DNA of 64,000 nucleotides from Brevibacterium picturae (lineage in GTDB: Bacteria > Actinomycetota > Actinomycetes > Actinomycetales > Brevibacteriaceae): NCBI RefSeq assembly GCF_900105045.1, contig NZ_LT629739.1:2604001-2668000 (forward strand). The letters run 5' to 3'. How positions within the stretch are numbered: position 1 is the first letter of the stretch; every line of letters starts with the position of its first letter. The translations under genes and the position numbers were made by a program. The notes below the pieces were generated by a model that worked only from the letters and a program-made list of their open reading frames with translations, was not told where the DNA came from and made no database searches. Of this stretch, positions 44,365 through 52,849 are shown piece after piece.

Positions 44365-46680
44365 TCAGATGAGGTCGAGGATCGCCGCTGCGGCGGCGTG
44401 GGAGTCGGCCAGTGTGGCGGCGTTCGTATTGGGGTTCGCCGCGATCGCCAGACCCCACTGGACCGAAGAGAGTTGGATGGACAGCGCGAATCGGCGGGGG
44501 TGCGCGGCGCCCTCGACATCGATCGTGCGGTAGGGCCGCGGCGTCAGCGCCAGGCCGTTGAGGAACTTCTCGCGACCATCGTCCAGGGTCAGGCGTGCGG
44601 GCGTGAGCTGGCCGCGTTCGACCATGCCGTGCACCAGCACATCAGCGGCCCGTGACACCGCATTCGTCGGTGAAGCCGCATCGATGACGACGCTTCCCGT
44701 GATTCCTCCGTCCACCTGCGCCGAGGTGACTGTGAAGATCTGCGGCAACGGATCCTTGCCCTCGTATGGGCTGCCCCCGCTCACGGGTGCGCTGCTCCCG
44801 CCCAACGGCGCCCCGCCCCCAGACGTTGCTGCGCTGCCCCCGTCCTTCGACGGGACTACGTCGGGATTCGCCTCGATGCGCATATCCGGGCCGATGAACT
44901 CGACAAGGCCGGCCTCGGCCAAGGCGAGGAGTTCGGCGATGCGCTGTGGGGGAGGTCCGTCGCAGAGGCCGGAGACGAAGCTTTCGAACCAGCCGCAGAT
45001 CTCCATATCGATGCTGACCCGGTCGATGTGACCAGCGACGATGAGCTCTTTGAGCAAAAGTCGTGACTGCCAGAGCACGGTGAATAGCGACTTCTCGGCG
45101 CTGCCTTCGGGCCCGGCGAGGGAATCGTGGAGGTCGGTGCGGAGGAAGTCGAGCATCCATTCGTGCAGCGAATTCGACTCTCTGGGCCCGCGGCTGTCGA
45201 ACTGGTGCCCCTCAAGAGGGTTGAGCAGTTCGTGCAGGGACATTCGGAAGGCAGGGTCAGGGACGAGGCTCTCCTCGATCTCCGACCACGCGAAGGCCTC
45301 ACGGGTGACACGACCCTGGCGCGCGGCCTCGGCAGCAACGTCGCTGAATTCGCGCGACTCGGGGCGGGTCTCCTGCCAGGTGCGCCGGGTCAGGTGCCGG
45401 GACACAGCCTCGGCGATGGCTTCACGCAGCTGTCCTGGGTCCCCGGCGAAGGCATCGGGCCTGATCCGGGTCAGGGTGCTGTAGTAGGCGAGGCGCAGGT
45501 CGGCCAAGATGAGTGGCCACAGCTGGTCGTTGAATCGTGCGCCCGCCTTGCGTTCGCCGTCGAGGTCCTCGAGGCCGGCCAGAAGAGCGATGTTCTCCTT
45601 GGTGAAGTAGCGCAGAGGCCAGGGTGAGCGCGGGTGTGCCGGGCAGATGGGCTTGCTGCGGTAGGGCACGCCTCGGCGGGATCCGAGCAGCAGGCGCGGT
45701 TCCTCTCCGCTGCGCTTATAGAGCAGTTCGCCTGCGATATCGGGGTCCGGGTCGAATCGGCCCCCGCGTTCGTGAGTGAACAGGGTCTGCAGGTCGAAGT
45801 AGTTCAGGCCCATGCCACGGACGATGACACGGTTGCCGGGGGCCACCTCGGCGATGGGAGCTTCCGCCGGCAGACCTTGCGGGATGTAGCGCCCGCCGCT
45901 GCGCTGCGCGAAGGCCGCGAGCCGGGCACGCTCCTCGGTCTGGGCGCTGGGGATGTGGCCGACGGCGAGAACGACGGCGGAGGCGATGATGGCCGTTCCG
46001 TCTTCACACCGGACCAGCTGCGGTGGCACGGTCTCGTGATCTGTGGGCGTGTGCCCCAGCGGCTCGACCGGCGGGAGGTCGATGACTGATTCGACCTTCG
46101 TCGGGTGCTCGACGATCTCGATGAAGTCAGGCGCCGAGTCGCGGATGCGAGCATAGGCGTCGCGCAGATAACGGCCGTAGAGACTGCGGCTGGGAAACGT
46201 CGCATCGACGGGATCGGTTCCGCCCTCATCGCGATACCACTGCGCCATATCGGGTCCGAAATGCTTGGCCGCGGCATCGGTGCCGAGCCGGTCGGGTGCG
46301 TCGCTGGTACCGAGTCGGTCGGGTGCGTCGGAGTCGAGCTGGTCGGGGGAGAGGAAGGAGCAGCTGGAGTCGGGGAAGATCGTCTGCTCGGCGATCGTCG
46401 TGTTCATCAGCAGGGTCTCCGGCTGGTCCGTGCGCCAGACGATCCCCGCGCCGGGCGGATAGGGATCGATGAGGTGGACGGTGATGGCCGGTGGAGTGTC
46501 AGCACCGGCGCCGGTGGACCCTGCATCCGTGAAGCGTTCACCCGCGAAGTGTGCGAACGGGAAGCGTTCGGCGGCGAGGGCGACGAGCCTCTCGAGGACG
46601 GAGAGTCCGCGGGGCCCGGCGCCGATGATCGCGACTGAGTGGTCCTGCGCGTCACGACCGTCTGCGGCGGCTGCGCTCAC
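44365..46680 (-). CDS. FAD/NAD(P)-binding protein of unknown substrate
   Basis: A 771-residue protein. The N-terminus has a Rossmann dinucleotide motif (VAIIGAGPRGLSVLERL, residues about 16-32), and a second nucleotide-binding region lies around ASAVVLAVGHIPSAQ, the layout of the HI0933/FAD-NAD(P)-binding family. The remainder is large, with a helical C-terminal part. No signal peptide or membrane helix is seen. Family members are often annotated only as FAD/NAD(P)-binding proteins, and some hydroxylate amines. It overlaps the LCP gene by four bases (ATGA), so the two are translated together, which hints at an envelope-linked role. The substrate is unknown. Confidence 0.75.
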   Translation of the reverse strand: MSAAAADGRDAQDHSVAIIGAGPRGLSVLERLVALAAERFPFAHFAGERFTDAGSTGAGADTPPAITVHLIDPYPPGAGIVWRTDQPETLLMNTTIAEQTIFPDSSCSFLSPDQLDSDAPDRLGTSDAPDRLGTDAAAKHFGPDMAQWYRDEGGTDPVDATFPSRSLYGRYLRDAYARIRDSAPDFIEIVEHPTKVESVIDLPPVEPLGHTPTDHETVPPQLVRCEDGTAIIASAVVLAVGHIPSAQTEERARLAAFAQRSGGRYIPQGLPAEAPIAEVAPGNRVIVRGMGLNYFDLQTLFTHERGGRFDPDPDIAGELLYKRSGEEPRLLLGSRRGVPYRSKPICPAHPRSPWPLRYFTKENIALLAGLEDLDGERKAGARFNDQLWPLILADLRLAYYSTLTRIRPDAFAGDPGQLREAIAEAVSRHLTRRTWQETRPESREFSDVAAEAARQGRVTREAFAWSEIEESLVPDPAFRMSLHELLNPLEGHQFDSRGPRESNSLHEWMLDFLRTDLHDSLAGPEGSAEKSLFTVLWQSRLLLKELIVAGHIDRVSIDMEICGWFESFVSGLCDGPPPQRIAELLALAEAGLVEFIGPDMRIEANPDVVPSKDGGSAATSGGGAPLGGSSAPVSGGSPYEGKDPLPQIFTVTSAQVDGGITGSVVIDAASPTNAVSRAADVLVHGMVERGQLTPARLTLDDGREKFLNGLALTPRPYRTIDVEGAAHPRRFALSIQLSSVQWGLAIAANPNTNAATLADSHAAAAAILDLI

Positions 46681-48896
46681 TCCTCATCTCCGGCTCCCGG
46701 ACCCGGGTAGCCGGGGAAGTCGTCGCCGGGCTCGTACCCCTTCGGGTAGCATTTGCCCTGAGCGTTGGGTTCACCCGGCTTGGTCGGCTCGGTGCTCTCC
46801 TGCCCGCCCTCGTCTGCAGGCTGTTCGCCGGCGGCCTCGTCCGCGGGCTCTTCCTCGGCGGCCGCGGAGTCCGTGGACGTTTCCGCGCTTGCGTCGTTGG
46901 TCGGCTTGGCAGTCTCCCCGCCATCGGATGCGCCCTTGACCTCACCTTCGATCCACTCGTGGAGCTTGTCGAAGTCGGGGTCGTAGGTGGGGGTGACATC
47001 GTTGTTGATCTGCACCGTCGTAATCTCACCCTTCTGCATGGCGAGAGCAAGTTCGATGAAGGCCGGAACCTCGTTCTGCGGAATCGAGGTGGCGATGTTC
47101 TTCGTCGCCGAGTTCGCGAGCTTGGGGTAGGCAGTGGCGAGCTCACGGGGGTCGATCTGGTCCAGGGTGGTTTTGATCATGCGCTGCTGGCGGCACATGC
47201 GGTCGTAGTTGTCGCTGCCCTCGCGGGAACGCACATACCAGAGTGCGTCCTTGCCCTTCAGCGTCTGCGGGCCCGGATCGACCCAGCCGTAGACCTCGTT
47301 CGATACACCTGACATGGACTTGCCGCCGCCCATCGGGATGGGGCGTTCGACGTCGATCTTCACTCCGCCGATGGCATCGACGACGTCTTCGAATCCGGCC
47401 ATGTCGACTGATGCCCAGTAGTCGAGGTTGAGGCCCAGTGAGCCCTCCACCGCCTGCATCGTGGCGAACATTCCCGGTTCCAACCCGTGTGTGTCGCCGA
47501 TCGAGTCCTTGTTCTGCTCGCCCCACTGCCAGACGGAGTTGATGAGGTCGACCGATGACTGTCCGGTGGGTCGGAATCCGTCCGGCCATCTCTTGTCCAG
47601 CTCGCTGCCTTCGGGGAAGATCGGGAACGCGAGGTTGCGCGGTACGGAGATTAGTGCAGCATTGCCCGTCTTCGTGTCGATCGAGGCGACGAGCATCGTG
47701 TCGGGACGCGTGCCCTCACGGTCATCACCATTGTCACGGCCCATCAGGAAGACATTGATGTAGGGCTTGTCGGCCCACAGGTCTTCAGCGGATTGGGCAT
47801 GGCCCGTGCTGTCGCCGAACAGGCTCGAGACCGTGTCTCCCTGAACTTGGGCGTAGACCGACCCGACGCCGAAGGGGATGCCGATGATGAGTGCCAGAGA
47901 GACGACGAGCACGCCGGCCATCTTGTTCTGCCACGAGGCATAGCGGTGCCCCCTGCGCAGCCCGAAGTGGGAGACGATGATCACGAGGATCCAGATCACG
48001 CCGATGACGGCGAGGGCGATTGCGAGGAAGGTCAGCAGCGACGGGCTCGACACGACCGTGCCGAATGCGCGGACCGGTCCCTTGATGAGGACGTAGAGGA
48101 GGGCGATGACGAAAGTGAGGACGAATCCGCCGAGCAGGATGAAGCCCAGGGGCCGGAATCGTGTGCGCAGCAGACCGATGCCCGGAAGCAGGGTGCTCAG
48201 CGAAGTCCAGCCGACGAGGCTGGGGAATGCTTCTCCGACTCGTGACGAATGGCGTCGTGCGCGCGCGGTTTCGGCCGCGGCCGCAGTCTCGTCTACTCGG
48301 CGGTCTCTGCGCCTCGGTGTCGCGTCCGCATCGTCGGCGGAGCTCCCCGTCGATTCCCTCGCCGAGGCGGCGCCGCGGTCCCGTGTGCCCGCGGACTGGG
48401 CATGATCGCCGGAAGTCGGATTCGGTGTGCCGGAGTTCTGCTGTGGTGTGCCGGTCTTGTGCTCTGGGGTTTCGGAGGCTGCCGCCGCTCCTGCTGCGGA
48501 GGCTCCACTGGCTCCCGCGGAGACTCCGCTGGCGCCTGCGGCGCGAAGCATCCGTGCTTCGCGGCGAGTGCGCGGCGCTACCGGACGAGGCGTCGGTGCC
48601 TTCGACTGGTGCTGCGTGGAAGCCGGCTGCTGTGAATTCGACTGCCGTGCGTTGGAGGGAACCTGCGAGGTGGAGGACGGATGCTGCGAGGCGGGGGAAT
48701 TCTGGGACTGGGGGGACGCCCGCTGAGACTTCGACTGCGAGTTCGCCGATGGGCGCAGCGAAGACGAACCATCATCACTGGCCGCGGAATCACCGCGGAA
48801 CCGAGGACGAGAGGAAGCACGGAGACGGTGACCAGCAGGGCGAGAATTGGGGTCGTTCCCATTCGGCCCATGCTTGTCAGGGGGAATCTCTGGCAA
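46677..48896 (-). CDS. LytR-CpsA-Psr (LCP) family cell-wall glycopolymer ligase
   Basis: A 739-residue LCP protein. About 225 residues of disordered Ser/Gln/Pro/Arg sequence are followed by several membrane helices (GFILLGGFVLTFVIALLYVL, LLTFLAIALAVIGVIWILV and GVLVVSLALIIGIPFGV). The extracytoplasmic LCP domain then begins (INVFLMGRDNGDDREGTRPDTMLVASID) with the conserved Arg in SVPRNLAF, GGVKIDV and YVRSREGSDNYDRMCRQQRM. These enzymes move glycopolymers from lipid carriers to peptidoglycan. The tail is Glu/Ala-rich. A TTG at 48896 is chosen because GAGGAG lies 8 bases upstream; the frame is open 60 bases further. Several membrane helices rather than one is atypical for LCP proteins. Confidence 0.86.
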   Translation of the reverse strand: MPEIPPDKHGPNGNDPNSRPAGHRLRASSRPRFRGDSAASDDGSSSLRPSANSQSKSQRASPQSQNSPASQHPSSTSQVPSNARQSNSQQPASTQHQSKAPTPRPVAPRTRREARMLRAAGASGVSAGASGASAAGAAAASETPEHKTGTPQQNSGTPNPTSGDHAQSAGTRDRGAASARESTGSSADDADATPRRRDRRVDETAAAAETARARRHSSRVGEAFPSLVGWTSLSTLLPGIGLLRTRFRPLGFILLGGFVLTFVIALLYVLIKGPVRAFGTVVSSPSLLTFLAIALAVIGVIWILVIIVSHFGLRRGHRYASWQNKMAGVLVVSLALIIGIPFGVGSVYAQVQGDTVSSLFGDSTGHAQSAEDLWADKPYINVFLMGRDNGDDREGTRPDTMLVASIDTKTGNAALISVPRNLAFPIFPEGSELDKRWPDGFRPTGQSSVDLINSVWQWGEQNKDSIGDTHGLEPGMFATMQAVEGSLGLNLDYWASVDMAGFEDVVDAIGGVKIDVERPIPMGGGKSMSGVSNEVYGWVDPGPQTLKGKDALWYVRSREGSDNYDRMCRQQRMIKTTLDQIDPRELATAYPKLANSATKNIATSIPQNEVPAFIELALAMQKGEITTVQINNDVTPTYDPDFDKLHEWIEGEVKGASDGGETAKPTNDASAETSTDSAAAEEEPADEAAGEQPADEGGQESTEPTKPGEPNAQGKCYPKGYEPGDDFPGYPGPGAGDEE

Positions 48897-49275
48897 GTTC
48901 TTAACTCCTCGTAGGTTACATCTCGTGCTGTGTGCTTTGCTCATCGCGCTGACCATCGGCGCGCATCACGAACGATGTCAGCGCAGGGGGCACCTCCGTA
49001 GCTTCGTTCCCGGACCTGTCAGAGAGCAAACCGCAGAGCACTTCGGAACGATTTTACGCCTGTAGATTGATGAATGCTGGAACTCGCGTGTACGCGAACA
49101 GAGGAATCGGGTCGCAAGCCCCGCTTTTCCAGTGATCCGACTCCAGCAATATTATGATCAAGGCCACTCTTGGCGTACACGCTTTGCTCTTCGCCGCTGG
49201 TTTCGCATAGGCTGTTCTTCGTAGTGGAAACTGCGGATTCGGCCCCTCCTCATCGAGGGGATCGAGTCGGTATAT
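48897..49275. other. Intergenic region upstream of the LCP gene and tRNA-Ser(GCU)
   Basis: About 380 bases with no convincing gene. On the plus strand TTGCTC (49184-49189) and TAGGCT (49208-49213), 18 bases apart, form a plausible tRNA promoter. A small hairpin CCCCTC-N6-GAGGGG (49243-49260) lies just before the tRNA. An A/T-rich patch (about 49148-49160) stands out in the GC-rich surroundings. I could not identify the LCP promoter. Confidence 0.5.
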
Positions 49276-49364
49276 GGAGTCGTGGCTGAGCGGCCGAAAG
49301 CGTCACCCTGCTAAGGTGAAGTCCCTTGAACTGGGGACCGAGGGTTCAAATCCCTCCGACTCCG
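49276..49364 (+). tRNA. tRNA-Ser (anticodon GCU)
   Basis: The acceptor GGAGTCG pairs with CGACTCC and the discriminator is G at 49364. The anticodon stem TCACC/GGTGA holds loop CTGCTAA with anticodon GCT at 49310-49312. A long variable arm and the T loop GGTTCAAATCC are present. CCA is not encoded. Confidence 0.96.
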
Positions 49365-49371
49365 CGTTGTG

Positions 49372-49409
49372 ATGTGTCGCGACATCGTTCATTCGATGTC
49401 GCGGCACAT
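49372..49409 (+). terminator. Terminator after tRNA-Ser(GCU)
   Basis: ATGTGTCGCGACATC (49372-49386) pairs with GATGTCGCGGCACAT (49395-49409) with one wobble position, and TTCTCATTT follows. Confidence 0.75.
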
Positions 49410-49487
49410 TTCTCATTTCTGCCCCGGGTCTGTCTCCCGTCATCGAGTTTTAACCCGTTTTAACTGGTGGCCTAGCCCGGTTCTCGC

Positions 49488-51137
49488 TCAGTCGTTCATG
49501 CGCCACCACAGCAGGGCAACGTGCAGAGCAGTGCGCGACTCAGCGTCGGCCAAAGAGACGCCGAGGCTGGACTCCAGTTTGGCGATGCGCGCGTAGAGCG
49601 CGGGCCGGGACAGGAACCCGGCCCGCGCCACCGCCGATTTGTTTCCTCCATGGGCCAGGAAGAGCTCGAGGAAATCGCGCATCTCCGTGTCGGCCGGTGT
49701 GCTGCCGAGCAGGGGTCCGAGCTCGCCTTCTGCGAAGGCGCGCAGTCGCGAATCGCTGCTGAGAACTGACAGCAGGCCCCGGAGCCTGACGTCGCCCGAT
49801 CGGTAGAAGGGTCGCTCGCGCACCTCGAGGGTGGAAGCCACCTCGGCTACCTGTGCAGCGGAGTCCAGCCGGGCGACCGCGTCCAGCAGCGAGGTGGTGC
49901 TCCGGCCGATACCCACAGTCCAGATCGTCGAGTGCTCGACCTCCTCGGTGAGGAGGCGCTCGAGGGCCTGCGTCTCGTCTCGATTCCTGCTCAGCGCGAG
50001 GATGAGGCCGAATGAGCCCGACTGCAGACTTGTCGACAGGCAGGCCATGTGCTGGCGTGTCGCGGCGGAGACGAGCTCCGCGGTGAGTCCGCGCTCCCGC
50101 AGCTGGAGCCGAGTCGGATCAGCGGCCGGATCCCGGTCGAGTCTGACCACGACGGGCACCAGCGCGGCACCCTCCGGTGGGGCGAAGCCCAGTGAGCGGG
50201 CACGTGCCCGAGCGCGCTTCTCGTCGAGGTCATCGGTGTCTGCGATCTCCCTGACCAGGCCGCTCTGAGCCTGCAGCAGCAGATCCTGCTCGTCGCGATC
50301 AGCCATCCTCGTCAGCGTCAGCGCCTCGCCGGCCCGGTCGATGATCTGGTCGACCGGAATTCCGGATTCGGTGGGCCTGGGGACGACCAGTCGTCCCCAT
50401 CGTCGGGCACGCAGACCCACGGGTGTCTGCTGCCATCTGCGCTCGCCGTCGGCGCTCAGAGCGGACACGAGATCCGACCAGTCCTGGATGATCGACTCGG
50501 ACCCGCGCCCCGCGTGGGCGAGGACGCGGTGAGCGACGTCTTCGAGGACGACCGGGGCGGCGAGGAGTTCGGCAGTCCGGTCGACGATGGTCTGAACTTC
50601 GGCGCGCTCGAGGCTGAGCCGAGTGTAGGTCTCGTGGATCTCGCGGGCTCGCTCGAGCTGGGAGAGCTGCTGCGCGAGGAGCCTGCGGTGAGCGAGTTCC
50701 GTGATGCGCACGAACTTGATCCGATGACTCAACAGGATCACCGGCAGGTTCCGCCCCGCGGCGGCTCGACGCAGCACCTCGGCGGCTTCGAGGTCCGGTG
50801 CCGAGGCCTCGTCGACGAGTTCGACGATCGTACCGGAAGCGTCGACGCGTTCGAGCTGGTCGAAGAACTCTGCCATGGCTGCAGGCGACTCGCGAAAAGT
50901 GCGAGCCGTAGTGAGGACGAGCTCTCCGCCCTCGAGGAAGCGTTCGACCCGTTCGGAATCGGCGATGTGGACCCAGCGAATACCGTGGCCCAGCAGGTCA
51001 TCTCCGGAGACGATCTCCGGTCCGCCGCTGCTGATCTCTTCGACCTCGAGGAGCTCGGCGACGGTCAGTGCAGCGACGGCCTGATCCGCTGCTCTCGTGT
51101 CATCGCCGTGTCGCTGAGTTCTCTCCTGTTCATCCAT
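49488..51137 (-). CDS. PucR-family transcriptional regulator
   Basis: A 549-residue regulator. The N-terminal PucR domain (about residues 25-150; VAELLEVEEISSGGPEIVSGDDLLGHGIRWVHIAD) is typical, a central sensory region follows, and the C-terminal HTH_30 helix-turn-helix is LELFLAHGGNKSAVARAGFLSRPALYARIAKLESSLGV. PucR-type proteins activate purine, GABA or amino-acid catabolic genes. It is divergent from mmsA and the class III aminotransferase, and a 15-bp palindrome covers its own start, so it most likely controls that pathway and itself. The ATG at 51137 overlaps the palindrome. Confidence 0.88.
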   Translation of the reverse strand: MDEQERTQRHGDDTRAADQAVAALTVAELLEVEEISSGGPEIVSGDDLLGHGIRWVHIADSERVERFLEGGELVLTTARTFRESPAAMAEFFDQLERVDASGTIVELVDEASAPDLEAAEVLRRAAAGRNLPVILLSHRIKFVRITELAHRRLLAQQLSQLERAREIHETYTRLSLERAEVQTIVDRTAELLAAPVVLEDVAHRVLAHAGRGSESIIQDWSDLVSALSADGERRWQQTPVGLRARRWGRLVVPRPTESGIPVDQIIDRAGEALTLTRMADRDEQDLLLQAQSGLVREIADTDDLDEKRARARARSLGFAPPEGAALVPVVVRLDRDPAADPTRLQLRERGLTAELVSAATRQHMACLSTSLQSGSFGLILALSRNRDETQALERLLTEEVEHSTIWTVGIGRSTTSLLDAVARLDSAAQVAEVASTLEVRERPFYRSGDVRLRGLLSVLSSDSRLRAFAEGELGPLLGSTPADTEMRDFLELFLAHGGNKSAVARAGFLSRPALYARIAKLESSLGVSLADAESRTALHVALLWWRMND

Positions 51138-51151
51138 TTACACAGTGTAAA
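51137..51151. promoter_or_regulatory. Palindromic operator TTTACAC-A-GTGTAAA
   Basis: An odd-centred perfect 7+7 palindrome at the start codon of the PucR gene, 100 bases before mmsA. A related half-site CAGTGTGAA follows at about 51172. It probably binds the PucR protein. Confidence 0.68.
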
Positions 51152-51250
51152 GGTCGGTAGAGAAATCCTGACAGTGTGAAGCTGTTGCGATTGCGCTGCT
51201 GAGAGCACACTGGTGTCAGCAGACAGACCGTCGACGATGAAGGATGAAAT

Positions 51251-52735
51251 ATGCCAACCGTTTCTCACTGGATCAACGGCCAGGACGTTCCCACCGATGC
51301 CGGGACCCGCCTCGGCGATATTATGAATCCCGCCACCGGGCGGGTCGCCGGGCAAGTCGCGCTGGCCTCACGCGCCACCGTCGAATCCGCGATCGCCTCC
51401 GCCGCCGAGGCGTTCCCCGCCTGGCGCGACACCTCCCTGTCCCGTCGGACCGCCATCCTGTTCAACTTCCGCGAGCTGCTCAACGCACGCAAGCAGGAGC
51501 TCGCGGAGATCATCACCGCCGAACACGGCAAGGTCGTCTCCGATGCACTCGGTGAAGTCGCACGCGGCCAGGAAGTTGTGGAATTCGCGTGCGGCATCGC
51601 ACACCAGCTCAAGGGCGGCCACACTCAGAACGCTTCGACGAAGATCGACGTGCACTCACTGCGGCAGCCCGTGGGTGTCTCTGCGATCATCTCCCCGTTC
51701 AATTTCCCGGCTATGGTTCCGATGTGGTTCTTCCCCGTCGCTATCGCGACCGGAAACGCAGTCGTACTCAAACCATCGGAGAAGGACCCCTCGGCGGCGA
51801 ACTGGATCGCCGAGCTGTGGAAGGAAGCCGGCCTGCCCGACGGAGTATTCAACGTCGTCCACGGCGACAAGGAGGCCGTCGACACCATCCTGGAAAGTCC
51901 CGAGGTCGCCTCGGTGTCCTTCGTCGGCTCGACCCCGATTGCGAAGTACGTCTACGAGAACGGAACGGCCACCGGCAAGCGCGTTCAGGCCCTCGGCGGA
52001 GCGAAGAACCACATGATGGTCCTGCCCGATGCGGACCTCGATCTCGCCGCGGACGCCGCCGTCAACGCCGGATACGGTGCAGCAGGGGAGCGGTGCATGG
52101 CGATCTCCGTGGTCGTCGCCGTCGAATCGATCGCCGATGAGCTCGTGGGCAAGATAGCCGAACGCACGCGCACCCTGCGCATCGGCGACGGCACCACGGA
52201 ACCGGACATGGGACCGCTGGTCACCGAGGCCCACCGTGACAAGGTCGCCGGCTATATCGACGCCGGAGAGGAATCCGGTGCGACACTCGTCCTCGACGGA
52301 CGGGAGCACGAGCACTCAGAAGGCTTCTTCCTCAACCCGACGCTGTTCGACCATGTCACACCCGACATGTCGATCTACACCGAGGAGATCTTCGGGCCCG
52401 TCCTCGCGGTCGTCCGGGTCCCGGGCTATGACGAGGGCATCGAACTCATCAACGCCAACCCCTACGGCAACGGCACAGCGATCTTCACCAACGACGGCGG
52501 CGCAGCACGACGCTACGAGAACGAGATCGAAGTCGGCATGATCGGCATCAACGTCCCCATCCCAGTGCCTGTCGGGTACTACTCCTTCGGCGGCTGGAAG
52601 AACTCGCTGTTCGGCGACACCCATGCCTACGGCGAGGAAGGAGTGCACTTCTTCACCCGGGGCAAGGTCGTGACCTCACGCTGGCTCGACCCCAGCCACG
52701 GCGGACTCAACCTCGGATTCCCCACCAACGACTGA
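51251..52735 (+). CDS. mmsA: CoA-acylating (methyl)malonate-semialdehyde dehydrogenase
   Basis: A 494-residue aldehyde dehydrogenase of the MmsA family. The catalytic Cys282 is in GERCMAIS, the typical MmsA motif, the oxyanion Asn is at about 151 in SPFNFPAMVP, and VPIPVPVGYYSFGGWKNSLFGD is a family signature. It converts malonate semialdehyde or methylmalonate semialdehyde to acetyl-CoA or propionyl-CoA with NAD+ and CoA. With the class III aminotransferase downstream it forms a beta-alanine (or valine/beta-aminoisobutyrate) degradation pair. It is the first gene divergent from PucR. Confidence 0.92.
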   Translation: MPTVSHWINGQDVPTDAGTRLGDIMNPATGRVAGQVALASRATVESAIASAAEAFPAWRDTSLSRRTAILFNFRELLNARKQELAEIITAEHGKVVSDALGEVARGQEVVEFACGIAHQLKGGHTQNASTKIDVHSLRQPVGVSAIISPFNFPAMVPMWFFPVAIATGNAVVLKPSEKDPSAANWIAELWKEAGLPDGVFNVVHGDKEAVDTILESPEVASVSFVGSTPIAKYVYENGTATGKRVQALGGAKNHMMVLPDADLDLAADAAVNAGYGAAGERCMAISVVVAVESIADELVGKIAERTRTLRIGDGTTEPDMGPLVTEAHRDKVAGYIDAGEESGATLVLDGREHEHSEGFFLNPTLFDHVTPDMSIYTEEIFGPVLAVVRVPGYDEGIELINANPYGNGTAIFTNDGGAARRYENEIEVGMIGINVPIPVPVGYYSFGGWKNSLFGDTHAYGEEGVHFFTRGKVVTSRWLDPSHGGLNLGFPTND

Positions 52736-52752
52736 CCCACCTCGGCGCCTGA

Positions 52753-52817
52753 CCCGCCTCGGCGGTGAGTGCACCGAACACCGCCTCGGTGGTGAGCGCA
52801 CCGATCGCCGAGGCGGG
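52753..52817 (+). repeat. Inverted and direct repeats between mmsA and the aminotransferase
   Basis: CCCGCCTCGGCG (52753-52764) pairs perfectly with CGCCGAGGCGGG (52806-52817). Between them GCCTCGGCGGTGAGTGCACC is repeated, with two changes, 27 bases later (GCCTCGGTGGTGAGCGCACC). The stem-loop could attenuate or stabilise the operon mRNA. The motif is related to the dispersed CGCCGAGGTGG element. Confidence 0.7.
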
Positions 52818-52849
52818 CACCCACACTCGTTCACGAAAGCAGAACACTC

